Shown in pieces: positions 34,471-46,185 of a DNA stretch of 64,000 bases. A model generated the notes under the pieces. That model saw nothing but the letters and a program-made list of their open reading frames with translations, did not search any database and was not told the DNA's origin. A program made the translations under genes and the position numbers. The stretch is from contig NC_057789.1 in assembly GCF_014905175.1 (NCBI RefSeq), positions 19,732,555 to 19,796,554 on the forward strand, read 5' to 3'. The stretch comes from Aphidius gifuensis. Taxonomy: Eukaryota; Arthropoda; Insecta; Hymenoptera; Braconidae. Numbering within the stretch: position 1 is the first letter of the stretch; each line of letters opens with the position of its first letter.

Positions 34471-36040
34471 TGGAAGCTCCGGACATCGATCCAGATATTT
34501 TGATGCAACTGGGAAAATATTCGATTGTTAATCTCATGATCTAAGACTAAAATGCAAATACGTTCGTGATTTGAATTTTGTCAAAAAAGATTGTAGCGAT
34601 ATTTTCGCCTACCTTGAAAACCCGGCTTATTTTACTTATTTAGACATTTTCGACGGTGATATTATTTAATTATTTATTTATTTTGTATTTAAAACTCCAG
34701 CCTGAGGCAGAGAATGATCATGTTTCATATTATTTATTTATTTTATATGATAATACTGGATTTAACCAGCTATTTTGTTTCATATTTTCTTTTGTTAATA
34801 CAAATCGTGGTGAACCCGTTAATACGTATTCAGATTTATTATTTTTAATATTTGTAGCTCCAACTATAGTTGCGGAGAGTATTCAGTTCAACTTACTGTA
34901 TTTATAAGAGGTAAAGAGAAGTAATTTAGGATTTTTGTCGATATATTGTTTTAGAGTCGCACAAACGCTCTCTCTGTATCGGAACTTCAAGCTGAACGGA
35001 CGTTCTCTCTGAATAATACCAAGCACTCGATGGGTTATCCCTGAGAAAGAAGAGCGTTCATAACTTCCGAACTAATTGTCGTAGAGACTTCGGATTTGGC
35101 CTAAACGAAGCGCCTCTAGGAATTCTATCGCCCCTAATAAAAAAAAGCATTATCTAATTGGTCATTTTTTTTTCTTCGAAGAATACTATTTGTACGAAAA
35201 AAATTTATTTGAAAAAGTTATAGAACTTAAGAAAACAGTTTTTTTAATTCTAATGTGAAACCTCTACGACTTCTCTATTTTGAGTTATAGCTTGTGCCGT
35301 TTTCATTTTTTAGGCAAACTATAACTCGTGATAAAATAGTGATAGAGACTTTGTATTAGGCTTAAAGCATGCGCATTTGAAAAATATATCGCCTTCTTTA
35401 AGAAATTTTGATCTTCGAATCACATTTCTCGTAAAAAATAAAAAAAACTATGTTTTTTTAAAAAAAAATTCAGTTTTTAAATAATTGAAATTGAGAAAAA
35501 TTGAAAACAATGTATCTCGTTAAAATAATGATGATTGCTTTTGGAAAAAAATAAAAAAAAATTTTATCTTACGTCGACCAATTCGGTTTGTCAGTTCAAA
35601 AAATAACCTCAAATAACAAAACGTGACACTACATTTTGTTGAATAAAAAAAAAAAATAAGGGACCTAAAAATTTGAAAAAAAATAACTCAAAGTTTACTA
35701 ATAGAGCGTCGTCAATTGAAACAATAGTCAACGTAGTCAGTCAGTTTTAGATTGCAGGCCGAGCCCTGAAATTGGGATAAAAAATTCAATAAGGCAAACA
35801 TTCCAACAAAAAAACGCATTGCTTTTGGAAAAAACAATGCAACAAAATGAATATCTCAAAAGCCAATTCCGTTCTCGTTTTTGAAATCCAATTTCGTTTT
35901 TGAAAAACGAAAATATAAGTGCCCTACGGAACACCAAAAAAGTAAGAAAATTTACGATCGTGAGAGAAATCTTATTTCATGTATTTTATTTATTTCAGGT
36001 TAATTTATAACTATAAATATTATTTGTTACGTGATTTTTA
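34471..36040. other. AT-rich DNA with old repeat copies
   Basis: Copies of the GTAGAGACTT repeat at about 35040-35120 and 35315-35395. No supported gene; ORFs at 34656-34907 and 35737-35937 lack any recognisable pattern. Confidence 0.4.
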
Positions 36041-36044
36041 CTGC

Positions 36045-36805
36045 CTAGGGATTTGATCTGGCTTAGATAAAATTTGATCTAACCAGATTCGAGTACAGAT
36101 CAAACTTGTTTGGACTCAGATCAAATCTTGTCTGACCAGTTGTGCGTTTATACAGAGAAATACGCGGTAGAGTTAGGCAGAGTTAAGTTAAAACCAGAGT
36201 AAAACCCTAGTCGTTCTTAAATAAATGAGTTAGAGTCAGTGGGTAAGGACGTATATACGCGTGTGTAAGTCTCAACCCACTGACTCTACCTCATTCATTT
36301 AATAACGGCCAGGATAATAGTCTGGTGTTAACTTAACTCTGCCCAACTCTACCCCGTAACTCTCCATTTAAGAACACACCCCAGATCTGACTGAATCAAA
36401 CGTGATCTGACTAGATTTATTAAAAACTTTAATGAAACTTGATCTGCACTCAGATCAAACTAGAAAAAGGGTGAATGAATGTTTAAGAAGACAAATTTGT
36501 CTTATGTCTCATAATCATTGCTGTGGTTAAGTAGGTAAAGCTCTAGAATTTCACACCAGAAGCACTGAGTTCAAGTCTGAGTGATGTCAATTATTTATCG
36601 TAAAAATATAGAATTCTTAATTGTATACCATTAAAACTGTACGGAGAAAAACCAAATTGTTTAATCGAGCATAGACTTAATTGAAATTATTTTCATTAAA
36701 TTAATAAATTTTTATCGAGATCAAGTCAGATCTAAAATTGTCCAATAATCCTTATCTGGCTTGATCCGGAAAATGCCAGATCAAATCTGATCTGAAAAGT
36801 AGAAA
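36045..36805. repeat. GATCTGA-rich MITE with inner palindrome
   Basis: Outer arms (36050-36140 and about 36715-36805) carry inverted arrays of TTTGATCT/AGATCAAA. An inner inverted repeat (about 36168-36355) pairs GTAGAGTTAGGCAGAGTTAA with TTAACTCTGCCCAACTCTAC around CCACTGACTCTA motifs. No coding capacity. Confidence 0.6.
36511..36590 (+). tRNA. tRNA-like sequence, probable SINE or pseudo-tRNA
   Basis: An A-box-like TGGTTAAGTAGG followed about 45 bp later by a B-box-like GAGTTCAAGTCT. Acceptor pairing is not convincing. Lies within the GATCTGA-rich MITE. Confidence 0.3.
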
Positions 36806-36894
36806 AGTTTATGCAGTTGTTGACCATGTGTGGGAATATTTAGTATTGCTTGAAAAATGCACATAAATTAGACCATTGTAATTTGAGGAATATT

Positions 36895-36900
36895 GTAAAA
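36895..36900 (+). repeat. left target-site duplication GTAAAA of Polinton B
   Basis: 6 bp repeated directly at 53586-53591 just outside the inverted repeats; Polintons make 6-bp duplications. Confidence 0.9.
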
Positions 36901-37300
36901 AGTAGTATACATAGGAGAGTTCTGGACCAGCCCCCTGCTGTGCCCCCTTCCCCCGCGAAACCCGTGACCCCCCACTGTGATTCGCGGGTGATTTCGCGGA
37001 ATGCGCGAGGGCCCACCCCAGGGGTCCGCGAATTAATTAATTAATTAGAGCACCGTCATCATGGGGGGTCCCGATTTAATTTCATAAGATTGCATAATGG
37101 ATTTCTATTATTATTATTATTTTTATTATTATTATATTATTTATTTATTTTTATTATTATTATATTATTTATTTATTTTATTTATTTATTTATTTATTTT
37201 TTTTTCATGGGAGGCCATCTTGAATTTTTAAATTTTTAAATGCCCGCGGAATATGCCGGTAAAATAGTTTTCAATTTTTTCAATTTTTAAATTTTAAATG
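36901..37300 (+). repeat. left terminal inverted repeat of Polinton B
   Basis: Starts AGTAGTATAC. It has a GC-rich part to about 37030 (with GCGAATTAATTAATTAATTA), a TTATTATT/TTTATTTA low-complexity part, and then a block with GGAGGCCATCTTGAATTTTT and CCGCGGAATATGCCGG. Mirrors the right end in order. Confidence 0.9.
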
Positions 37301-37424
37301 TCCGCGGACTATGTCGGCATTCTTGCAGCATATTCCATCTTGAACTCTATTTTATTCTATGGCTACCGATTTTCCAACGTTTTCCCTAAACGATTTTCTT
37401 TAAGTTCGGTCCTGTGTGTGTGTG

Positions 37425-39889
37425 ATGCGGTTATTTAATAAAGATTTTAAAGAAAAAAGTAAAATGAGTAGAAGAAATAATAAAAGGGTAAGTCATTCAT
37501 TTTTTATTTTATCAATTAATTTATTTTCTATTCTATTGTTTTTCTGTTTCTATTTATTTATTGGTGTGGTTTTTTTTTTTTTTTTTTATAATACTTTATC
37601 TTTTCTGAACATGTGCTTGGGAATTGCATCATCAAGCACGTCTTCTAACCTCTCTTTTTTTTTGTTTCTCTTATTAATTTTATATTTTATTGTATTTTCT
37701 TTTAATTTATTTTATTTTATTTATTCTTTTTATTTAATAAATTTGCAGTCTTTTTATTATATTTTTTTCATTTCTGAACACGCGTGCAATTTTTTTTTTT
37801 ACACACGTGTTTTGCAAAGAAAAAAATATAATAAAAAAGACTGCAAATTTATTAAATAAAAAGAATAAATAAAATAAAATAAATTAAAAGAAAATATAAT
37901 AAAAAATATAAAATTAATGTGAAAAAACAAAAAGAATGTTTAGAATGCATGCATGAGAAAATTGCATTATCAAGCACGTGTTCTAACCTTTCTTTTTTTT
38001 GTTTCTCTTATTAATTTTATATTTTATTGTATTATCTTCTAGTTTATTTTATTTTATTTATTCTTTTTATTTAATAAATTTGCAGTCTTTTTATTATATT
38101 TTTTTCTTTTCTGAACACGCGTGCAATTTTTTTTTTTTTTTACACACGTGTTTTGCAAAGAAAAAAATATAATAAAAAAGACTGCAAATTTATTAAATAA
38201 AAAGAATAAATAAAATAAAATAAATTAAAAGAAAATACAATAAAAAATATAAAATTAATGTGAAAAAACAAAAAGAATGGTTAGAATGCAAGCATGAGAA
38301 AATTGCATCACTCAAGCACGTGTTCTCTTTAATTTTTTAGTTTTTCTTATTAATTTAATTGTATTTTCTATTAATTTATTTCATTTATTCTTTTTATTAA
38401 ATAAATTTGCGGTTTTTCTATTATATTTTTTCTTTTCTGAACACGCGTGCAATTTTACGCACGTGTTTTGCAAAGAAAAAATATATTAGAAAAACAGCTA
38501 ATTAATTATATAAAAAAAATAAAATTAAATAAAATAAATTAAAAGGAAATACATTAGAAAATGTAAAAATTTTTTTTTTTATTTCATTTATTTATATTTT
38601 CAGAGAACATGTTTGTGGAAGAGGCTCTTGAAGCTGCGTTTCAGAGGGAGGATTTTAACGCTCGAGAGGTTGCAGAAGGAGTACGAGGAGCAACCAATGG
38701 AAGTCATCATCGTTCCCATTTCTATTCCTAGAGGTAATTTTTTTATTTTTCTATTTTTTAATTATTTTCATTTATTTCACTAATATTAGTTTCTAATCCA
38801 TATTTTTCTTTTTTTTTTGTTGCAGATGAAGAGGATACAGGATACGATGCTGACGATGAGGTAGCCAGCGAAGATGAGGTAATTGATTAGTTTTTTTTGT
38901 ACATTTATCATTTTTTTTTTTTTATGTTTATTCATTTTTTTTTTTTCAGGAGGAAATTCAACCTGATGAGGAGGTATAGACGCAGGAAAATATCAATTAA
39001 TATTTGTAAAAAAAAACAAAAAAAAACAAAAAAACAATAACAATTCCTCTTCCTTCAATCCCTCTATTTTGTTGTTTTTTGTCTTTGTAATTTGCTTTTT
39101 TCTTCAGTAGAGTCTTTGAAATTTGCTTTTTTTTCAGTAGAGTCTTTAAAATTTGTTTTTTGGGTCTTTGTAATTTGCTTTTTTTTATGGTAACTAAATT
39201 TATTCGTATTGCTTTCATACTTAGTACAAATAGTTTCTTTTATTTTATGGTAACTAAAGTTATACGTATTGCTTTCATACTTAGTACAAAAAATTTTTTC
39301 TTTTATGATAAGTAGATTTATACGTATTGCTTTGATAATTAGTACAAAAAAATTCTTTTTAATTCATATACTTAGTACGAAAAGTAGTTTTTTAAATTTT
39401 CAATTAGTTTTTATATTTTGTTTCTTTTTGATCATTTTTACAGCATCTTTCAATGGATATACCTTTTATTGACTTGATCAGCGATGATGAAGACGATGTA
39501 ATACATTGTAAGTATTTTCTTAATTATTTTTTATTTTTCAATTATTTTTCCAATTAAATATTTTAATTCATTGTTGTTTTTTTTTCTTTACAGTGATCAG
39601 AGACACGCGTGATCAAGAATATGAAGATGATGATGATGATGATGATGATGATCAGGATGCTTCAATGGATATTCCAGTCATTGACTTGGTTAGTGATGAT
39701 GATGATGATGATGAAGATGACGATGATGATGATGATGATGCTGACACCGTCATTTTGGAATCAGAGGAGCTGGTTCGGAGGGTCGAGGATGCAGATTTCT
39801 TCAATTGCTCCTATACGCCAAGTGAGAGGTCCAGAAGGGGACGAATTTGTCGTGACCCAATGTGGTCACAAGATTATTTGTTTTATTAA
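37425..39889 (+). CDS. spliced poly-SIM acidic protein (Polinton B, left gene)
   Basis: Unrecognised gene of six exons whose phases all agree: 37425-37487, 38604-38733, 38826-38878, 38950-38973, 39444-39507 and 39594-39889 (about 210 residues). Splice sites are GT...CAG throughout (GTAAGT after exons 1 and 5; the donor after exon 4, GTATAG, is weak). Exon 1 is basic (MSRRNNKR, or 13 residues longer). Exon 2 has MEVIIVPISIP beside acidic residues. Exon 5 encodes MDIPFIDLISDDEDD and exon 6 MDIPVIDLVSDDDDDD plus DTVILESEE: canonical SUMO-interacting motifs, hydrophobic core followed by acidic run. The C-terminus is basic then aromatic (RSRRGRICRDPMWSQ). It holds the same place as the poly-SIM gene of Polinton A. 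SUMO binding is inferred from motifs only. No frame lesion seen. Confidence 0.72.
37610..38570. repeat. three tandem copies of a ~340-bp palindromic unit in intron 1
   Basis: Each unit folds on itself: a left arm with ATTTATTCTTTTTATTTAAT and GCAGTCTTTTTATTATATTT, a centre GAACACGCGTGCAA...ACACGTGTTTTGCAA, and a right arm that is the reverse complement. Centres lie at about 37790, 38135 and 38455. Units are joined by GCATCA-AAGCACGTGTTCTAAC sequence. The third unit is shorter and more diverged. Confidence 0.85.
39060..39375. repeat. tandem repeats in intron 4
   Basis: Copies of a ~32-bp unit with CAGTAGAGTCTTTGAAATTT (39060-39190), then three to four copies of a ~62-bp unit with GGTAACTAAATTTATTCG, TATTGCTTTCATACTTAGTA and poly-T (39185-39375). 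Confidence 0.75.
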
Positions 39890-40129
39890 ATAATGATTAA
39901 ATAAATAAATAAATAATTTCAAATTTTATTCAAGTATGTTTTTTTTTTTTTTTTAATTAATCCTATGGTTTTTTTATTTTTTCATATGAAATATTTTCCT
40001 GTTTCTGAATTTTTTTATTTTTGTGAGTGTTGATAGAAGTTATTGAAAATGTCGCTAGTTGTATATGAAAAAAAGGTGACGCTAGTGTGATGGTGTCGCT
40101 AGTGTTCAACAAAAAAGTAGGGATAAAGC

Positions 40130-40481
40130 TATATAAATGATGGCACATCCAACTCATTCTTCTAACAAATTCACTGTGGTCTGCTGTCAAAACGATATAT
40201 AGTTATATAAAAATATCAGGTGAGTCTTAACCATAATTTATTAATCAATGAGTATTTCAATAATCCTAAGATATTTTATAAAATTTCTTAATAAATTATC
40301 CTTAGATTTTCACTAACTATCATTTTACATGAATATTTTTCTATAAAAAAATAACCTTAAAATCGTTTTATAATCCATCATTGTCTTTGCAATTTTTACA
40401 TATTTTTTGAAATTTTTTAAGTCATTTATCAATAGTTGTTTACATGCAATCATTCTACATTATTATTTTTTTGATTTTTAG
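40130..40481 (+). promoter_or_regulatory. polB promoter and 5'-leader intron
   Basis: TATATAAATG at 40130, then TCATTC at 40154. A leader exon ends at ATATCAG (40219) with donor GTGAGT; a 262-bp intron ends TTTTTAG at 40481, 25 bp before the polymerase ATG. The spacing differs from the 31-bp late-type module of the capsid genes. Confidence 0.5.
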
Positions 40482-40506
40482 GATAATCAACAAATATTAA
40501 AATAAA

Positions 40507-43500
40507 ATGGATTTAAACGCACAATGCAAACAACTTCGAGAGAATTATCGAAAAATAGTTGAACGTTTACATCAAGTTCCAGATCACTATGAAATCAATT
40601 CTACAATTGTTTCATTACGCAGAGATATTTCAAATTATAATAAATCATGTGCAAGTCTGTCAGGTGCTCATAACAAATGCACTTAGGCAACAGTGGGAAT
40701 ACTAACAACATTTTTATTCAGATTACAAAGTTTGCAAGTACAAGGTGCAGGTGCATCTTCAACAGTTGATGTATCAAACGATACTACTGAAAATTACATT
40801 GAATGGCAAGATTTAGAAAATGTTTTCAGAAACAGGATGAAGACTAGCATTATAATCAATTTAAAACATAAGAATGTAAAAGACTTTCTTTCTGATGCTA
40901 AAGAAATGTTAATTAGTCAAATAGCTCTTATTTTACAAGATAAAGATGCACTCAAAGTCAATACTGTATTAGCTCTGAATTATGAAATTGAAAAACTAGC
41001 TGATAATAGTGTGGAAGTTGAAACAAAATATTTCAGTGAAGGTAGTTTTGAGGTTTTACAATCATCAGATCTCAGTCAATTATTTCAAGAAAAATTTGAA
41101 CATTTTTTAGAAGATGTTGAGGAAGCTGAACTAAATGGATCTGGTTGGAAACTGCATGAAATCCTCCATCTTGAAATCCAAATAAATGAATACATACCAC
41201 TGCAAGGTGGTAATTCATCTTTCGTTGAAATGCCATCATTTATGTTTTATTTGGTCAGTTTTAGCATGTTTATACAAGGTGTCTAACCATGCTGACCGTG
41301 TGAGTCAATATAAAAAACATATTGATGAGTTAAATTATAGCGAAATCACTTTCCCCATAACATGGGAAAAAATCAAAATTTTTGAAAAAAAAAATAAGTT
41401 GAAAATTAATATTTATGGAATAGAGAATGATGATGATGATGATAATGAAAGTGATGATGATGATGATGATGAGGAAAAAAAAAATAAAAAACGTAGAAAA
41501 GAAAGGATTGTTCCATATTATATTAGCAAGAATGAATCTAATTTGAATACAATTCATCTTATAATGATCAAAAGAGATGAAGAAGCAAAAAATGATGATG
41601 ATGATGATGATGATGATGATAATGATGATGATGATGAGTTAGATTCGCAAAAAAATTTATCACAATATCATTTCGCTTGGATTAAAAATTTATCGAGATT
41701 AGTAAGTGCACAAATTTCTAAACATAATGGAAAGAAAATAATTTGTGATCGATGCTTATGTCATTTTCAATCACAAAAATCTTGTGATAATCATGAAAAA
41801 TTATGTAGTGAAAAATGTAAAAGTGCAATGAGATTACCGACTGCTAAAAATAATATTTTAAAATTTTTAAGCTATAAACATCAATTAACAGTACCATTTA
41901 TAATTTATGGTGATTTAGAATGTTTATTGGAAAAAGTGCAGAGTGAAGAACTTGAAAAAAATCAAATTTATCAAAAACATGTTCCAAGTAGTGCAGCATA
42001 TTATTTAAAGTGTAGTTATGATGACTCACTTTCCAAGTTCTATCTTCATAGAGGTAAAAATTCAATTGAATGGTTCATTACAGAGCTTGAACAAATTGCT
42101 CATCAAGTCAATAAAATAATAGATGATATTAAACCAATGTCTCTGACACGAGATGAAGAATTACAATTTTTAAATGCTAAAAAATGTCATATTTGTGATA
42201 AAAATTTCACGAAAAATGACGTAAGAGTAAGAGATCATTCTCATTGGACCCCAGAATACCGAGGTGCCGCCCATCAAATATGCAATATTAATTATCAAGA
42301 ATCATGTATTATCCCAGTAGTATTTCATAACCTCACAGGCTATGATGCACATTTTATCATCAAAAAATTAAAAAACCAGTTTGCAGGTAAAATTGATATA
42401 CTTGGAATCAATAAAGAAAGATATATTTCATTTACAAAACGTGTTAAGGGTACAAGAATTAAATTTAGATTTATCGATTCATACAGATTTATGGCAAGTT
42501 CCATAGATTCATTATCGAATAATCTAGATGATGATAAAAAATTAATAACAAAAAGTCTCTGTAAAAATGATGATGAATTCAATTTAATTACAAAAAAGGG
42601 AGTATTTCCATATGATTATCTTGATAAATGGGAAAAATTTGATGATACAACACTGCCATCGAAAGATCAATTTTATTCAAAATTGAATGAAGAAAATATT
42701 TCAGATGAAGCATATGCACATGCTCTAAATGTTTGGCAAAAGTTCAATATAAAAACACTTGGGGAATATTCTGATTTATATTTACAAACTGATGTTGCCC
42801 TTTTAGCTGATGTTTTTGAAAGCTTCAGAGCTGATTGTTTAAATACATATAAGTTAGATCCAGCACATTATTATACACCAGCTGGACTTAGTTTTAGTGC
42901 AATGTTGAGATATACTCAGATTGAACTAGAATTGTTGACAGATCCTGAAATGATGTTGTTCATTGAGGCAATAAATCGATATGGAAAAGCAAATTATGGG
43001 CAGTGAATATAATCCAGAGGAAGAAGAGTCATTTTTAATGTACTTTGATTTAAATAATATGTATGGAGCAGCAATGAAAGAATATCTTCCAACTTGTAAA
43101 TTTGAATGGATTAATAATTTTGATATTTCAATATTAAATTCAACTGCTGATAACTCAAAATATGGATACATTCTTGAAGTTGATTTAGATTATCCTGCAA
43201 GTTTGCATCATCATCATAAAGATGTTCCAGTAGCACCAGGACGCGAAAAACCGCCTCTAGAAACCAGTAAAACTCCAAAACTACTGGCAACTCTAGATAA
43301 TAAAAAAAATTATGTTATCCATTACCGGAATTTAAAACAATATTGTTCTTTGGGGATGATTATTACTAAAGTTCATCGTGTTTTAAAATTTGAACAAAGT
43401 GCATGGCTTCAATCTTATATTGATCTTAATACAGAGTTACGAAAGAAAGCACGTAGTGCATTTGAAAAAGATCTTAGAAAATTATTCATTAATGCAATTT

Positions 43501-44318
43501 ATGGTAAAACTCTAGAGTCTGTAAGAACTCGTAAATCCATAAAACTTGTAGAAAAATATGGTGGTAGGGGTGGAGCAAGATTTTATATCTCAAAGCCAAA
43601 CTTTCACAGTCATTTAATCATTGACGATCTTGTAATAATTGAGATGAAACCAACAAGTATACTTTTCAATAAACCAATTTATCTTGGATTTTCTATTTTG
43701 GAAATGTCAAAAACATATATGTATGATTTCCATTATAATTTCATAAAACCAAAATATGAAGATAAAGTCAAGTATTTATATAGTGATACTGATTCTGCTG
43801 TTTACCACATATTTAGTCATAATCCATATGATTTAATACGTAATAATCCTGATAAATTTGATACATCTGATTATCCAGAAAATAATCAATATGGAATTCA
43901 ATTAAAAAATAAAAAAGTTATTGGTATTATGAAAGATGAGAATAATGGAAAAATAATGAAAGAATTCATTGGTTTACGAAGTAAATTATACTCTTATGTT
44001 ATAGCGGATGAAAATAATTCATTAAAAAAACGTGTTCATATGAGAGCAAAGGGCGTCAAAAGATCAACTGTAAGACAAATAACTTTCGATGATTATAAAA
44101 ATTGTTTAATTAATCATGTTATTTTAAAAAAGCAACAAAATATTATAAGATCACATAAACATGAAGTAACAACAAGAACAATTGAAAAAATTGCTCTCAG
44201 TTGGCAAGATGATAAACGACAGTTAACTAATGGTGAAACTGACACTCTGCCTTGGGGATATATACCTGTTGAACGAATGTGTTTGAGTAAAAGTATATTT
44301 AAAAGAAAATATGAATGA
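40507..44318 (+). pseudogene. polB: Polinton B DNA polymerase B, three lesions
   Basis: About 1,270 codons. N-terminal domain (IQINEYIPLQGG), a Cys/His zinc motif (CDRCLCHFQSQ...), Exo I IYGDLECLL, an HNH/endonuclease-VII-like zinc block (CHICDKNFT...VRDHSHWTPEYRGAAH), Exo II FHNLTGYDAHFI, Exo III YLQTDVALLAD, motif A MYFDLNNMYGAAM, motif B NAIYGKTLESV and motif C YLYSDTDSA. Lesions are TAG at 40684-40686, a frameshift between about 41230 and 41280, and a one-base-type frameshift near 43000 just before motif A. Two (GAT)n tracts at about 41430-41475 and 41595-41640 code for runs of Asp in the N-terminal region. The motif wording places it in a different lineage from the polymerase at 3.7-7.8 kb. 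Confidence 0.92.
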
Positions 44319-44399
44319 TGTAAATAAAAGTTGTATAAATGTATATAATAAAAATTATTGTTAGAAAATAAATACACGTTGCTTTTTTTATTTATTAGT

Positions 44400-45157
44400 T
44401 TATTGATTATCTATCCATTGATTATGACTATTGTCAAATCCAAGATATTTTACATACATCTGATTCCCTCGTCTTTTCAAAACTTTTTCAATCAAATAAA
44501 TGTCAGAATGTCGAACTTTTTGTAGCTCTTCAGTATAAAAGCTTCCTTGTATTGGATTTCCTTGATAGTCTTTAAGCTTATACGTTACAGGTGATGTTTT
44601 ATTAATTTTAGTAATTGTGAATATTTCGTTTGTCCAATTTGGTTTATATCCTTTATCAAAGACATGCTTATATTTACTTATTCTTACATGTTGATTTAAT
44701 TTAAATTTGATTTTAACATGACAATGATTTAAACTTTTAAATACAGTTTGTTTTAATATTTTAATATTTTTACCAACAACTTCAACTGGTTTCATTTTAA
44801 TTGTGCGATGTTTTGTATTATTATATTTTTTTAATTAATTCTGGCAGCAATTTCAACCATTTATAATTTCCCTGCATGCTAAATTCGAAAAACATTTTGT
44901 TTTTTAGTGTTCTATTGAATCGTTCAACTATTGAACGTTTTATTTTTGAGTCCAACAGCCCAGCTGAATTTTGAGAAAATATCAATGACTATTAAAATAT
45001 AATTATATCCAGAATTGATCTTTGAATGTTCAATCATTTCAACAAGATCAGCTTGCCACGTTTCATCCTTATCACGAATATCAACTTTACGTCGTAAAAA
45101 AATTTTTCTTGCTGGAGCGTGTAACTCACGCACAACGTCTCTTTTATAATCAGTCAT
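44400..45157 (-). pseudogene. int: Polinton B integrase with deleted catalytic middle
   Basis: Starts MTDYKRDVVRELHAPARKIF and has the first catalytic D in WQADLVEMIEHS. After VGLKNKT (about 44935) the sequence jumps in another frame directly to IVERFNRTLKNKM, which has the catalytic Glu. The intervening ~50 residues of the family, including the second catalytic Asp motif (QTDxGxEF), are missing. The C-terminus has an SH3-like segment and a chromodomain-like end (IYLIEKVLKRRGNQMY, ending WIDNQ). This copy cannot make an active integrase. Confidence 0.87.
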
Positions 45158-45166
45158 AGTTCACTG

Positions 45167-45196
45167 ACGGATGTATACAGACTGATTTTTTTTATA
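45167..45196 (-). promoter_or_regulatory. integrase core promoter
   Basis: On the minus strand TATAAAAAA at 45196 and TCAGTG at 45167, 29 bp apart, about 10 bp before the ATG. Confidence 0.5.
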
Positions 45197-45204
45197 TTAA
45201 TATA

Positions 45205-46155
45205 TTAATATATTAATCCACATTCTATCAACTCTTCAATAATTGACATGATCTCATTATCATGATTCGGATTACCAGCTGTTCTTGATGCTACTAATAA
45301 TCGTAATCGATCAACAAGTTCATTCGGATCGTCCCAATAGATATAATTGACTCTAGTTGGATTATTTTTTCTAAGAGTCATAACCGTTGGTAATAATCCA
45401 GTACCATAATGCTCATTATTATCATTCTTATGAGGTGCAATAAAATCAATGTATTTCCGAGATGCTGAATTTTTTATTGGCATATTAGATCTATGATATT
45501 GATGATGTGCATTTGTATTATTAATAATTTCATTATAATTTTTTTCATCAATATCAGTAATAGTTCTTCTGTCTGGTGATTTCATAAATAATAATTCCAT
45601 TAATCCAGGTGTTATTTTGTATGGTCCATCAAAAATATTTAATTCATCATCGTTAAAGAAAATTTTCGCATTTCCAATTTTGTAGTCAGATTTTACTTTT
45701 TTTACACCATAATCTTTATCCCACTGTATACTATTGATTTTTCCTAAGTAATCATCTATTAAATCTTTATTTGATTCTTCCACAAATGTTTCCTCGCCTT
45801 CATCAGCAGTATCATATTCAGCTTCTTGTTCATAAACTGATTCTTCAATATCAGAAGTACTAAAATTGTCCTCATGTGTTGAATTATTTTTTTTTTTATC
45901 ATTCGTATTTTTTTCATCTGGAAATGATTTATCATCATCAATTAATGATTTTTTGCTAACCGTTGTTGTTGGCAGTTGTGCAGCTAATTTGTTGAGCGGT
46001 GTGACAACAGGTTTAAGATATTCATTTGCAGCATCTGATATATTTTCTTTCCCTAATTTTATCAATTGATATTTTTTCCGAATAACGTCTTGTACTTTTT
46101 CAATTTCACTTAAAAATTTTGTTTCATCAACTAGTTCTTGCTCACAAAGAGGCAT
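45205..46155 (-). CDS. conserved Polinton protein of unknown function, intact
   Basis: 316 residues. N-terminal helical part (MPLCEQELVDETKFL...), a long acidic Ser/Thr-rich linker, then a conserved C-terminal domain with IGNAKIFFNDDELNIFDG and ITPGLMELLFMKSPD, a basic RSNMPIKNSASRKY segment and a closing helix. Known as a recurring Polinton gene next to integrase; its role (possibly capsid-associated) is not established. Its own promoter lies at 46186-46217. The 8993-9748 gene may be its counterpart. Confidence 0.72.
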   Translation of the reverse strand: MPLCEQELVDETKFLSEIEKVQDVIRKKYQLIKLGKENISDAANEYLKPVVTPLNKLAAQLPTTTVSKKSLIDDDKSFPDEKNTNDKKKNNSTHEDNFSTSDIEESVYEQEAEYDTADEGEETFVEESNKDLIDDYLGKINSIQWDKDYGVKKVKSDYKIGNAKIFFNDDELNIFDGPYKITPGLMELLFMKSPDRRTITDIDEKNYNEIINNTNAHHQYHRSNMPIKNSASRKYIDFIAPHKNDNNEHYGTGLLPTVMTLRKNNPTRVNYIYWDDPNELVDRLRLLVASRTAGNPNHDNEIMSIIEELIECGLIY

Positions 46156-46185
46156 GTTGATCCTTTGCGATTTTACAATTAACTG

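Noticed and set aside
39609..39893. Met-rich ORF in a second frame over the GAT repeat
   Set aside because: Frame shadow of the poly-SIM exon; the other frame joins in phase with five upstream exons.
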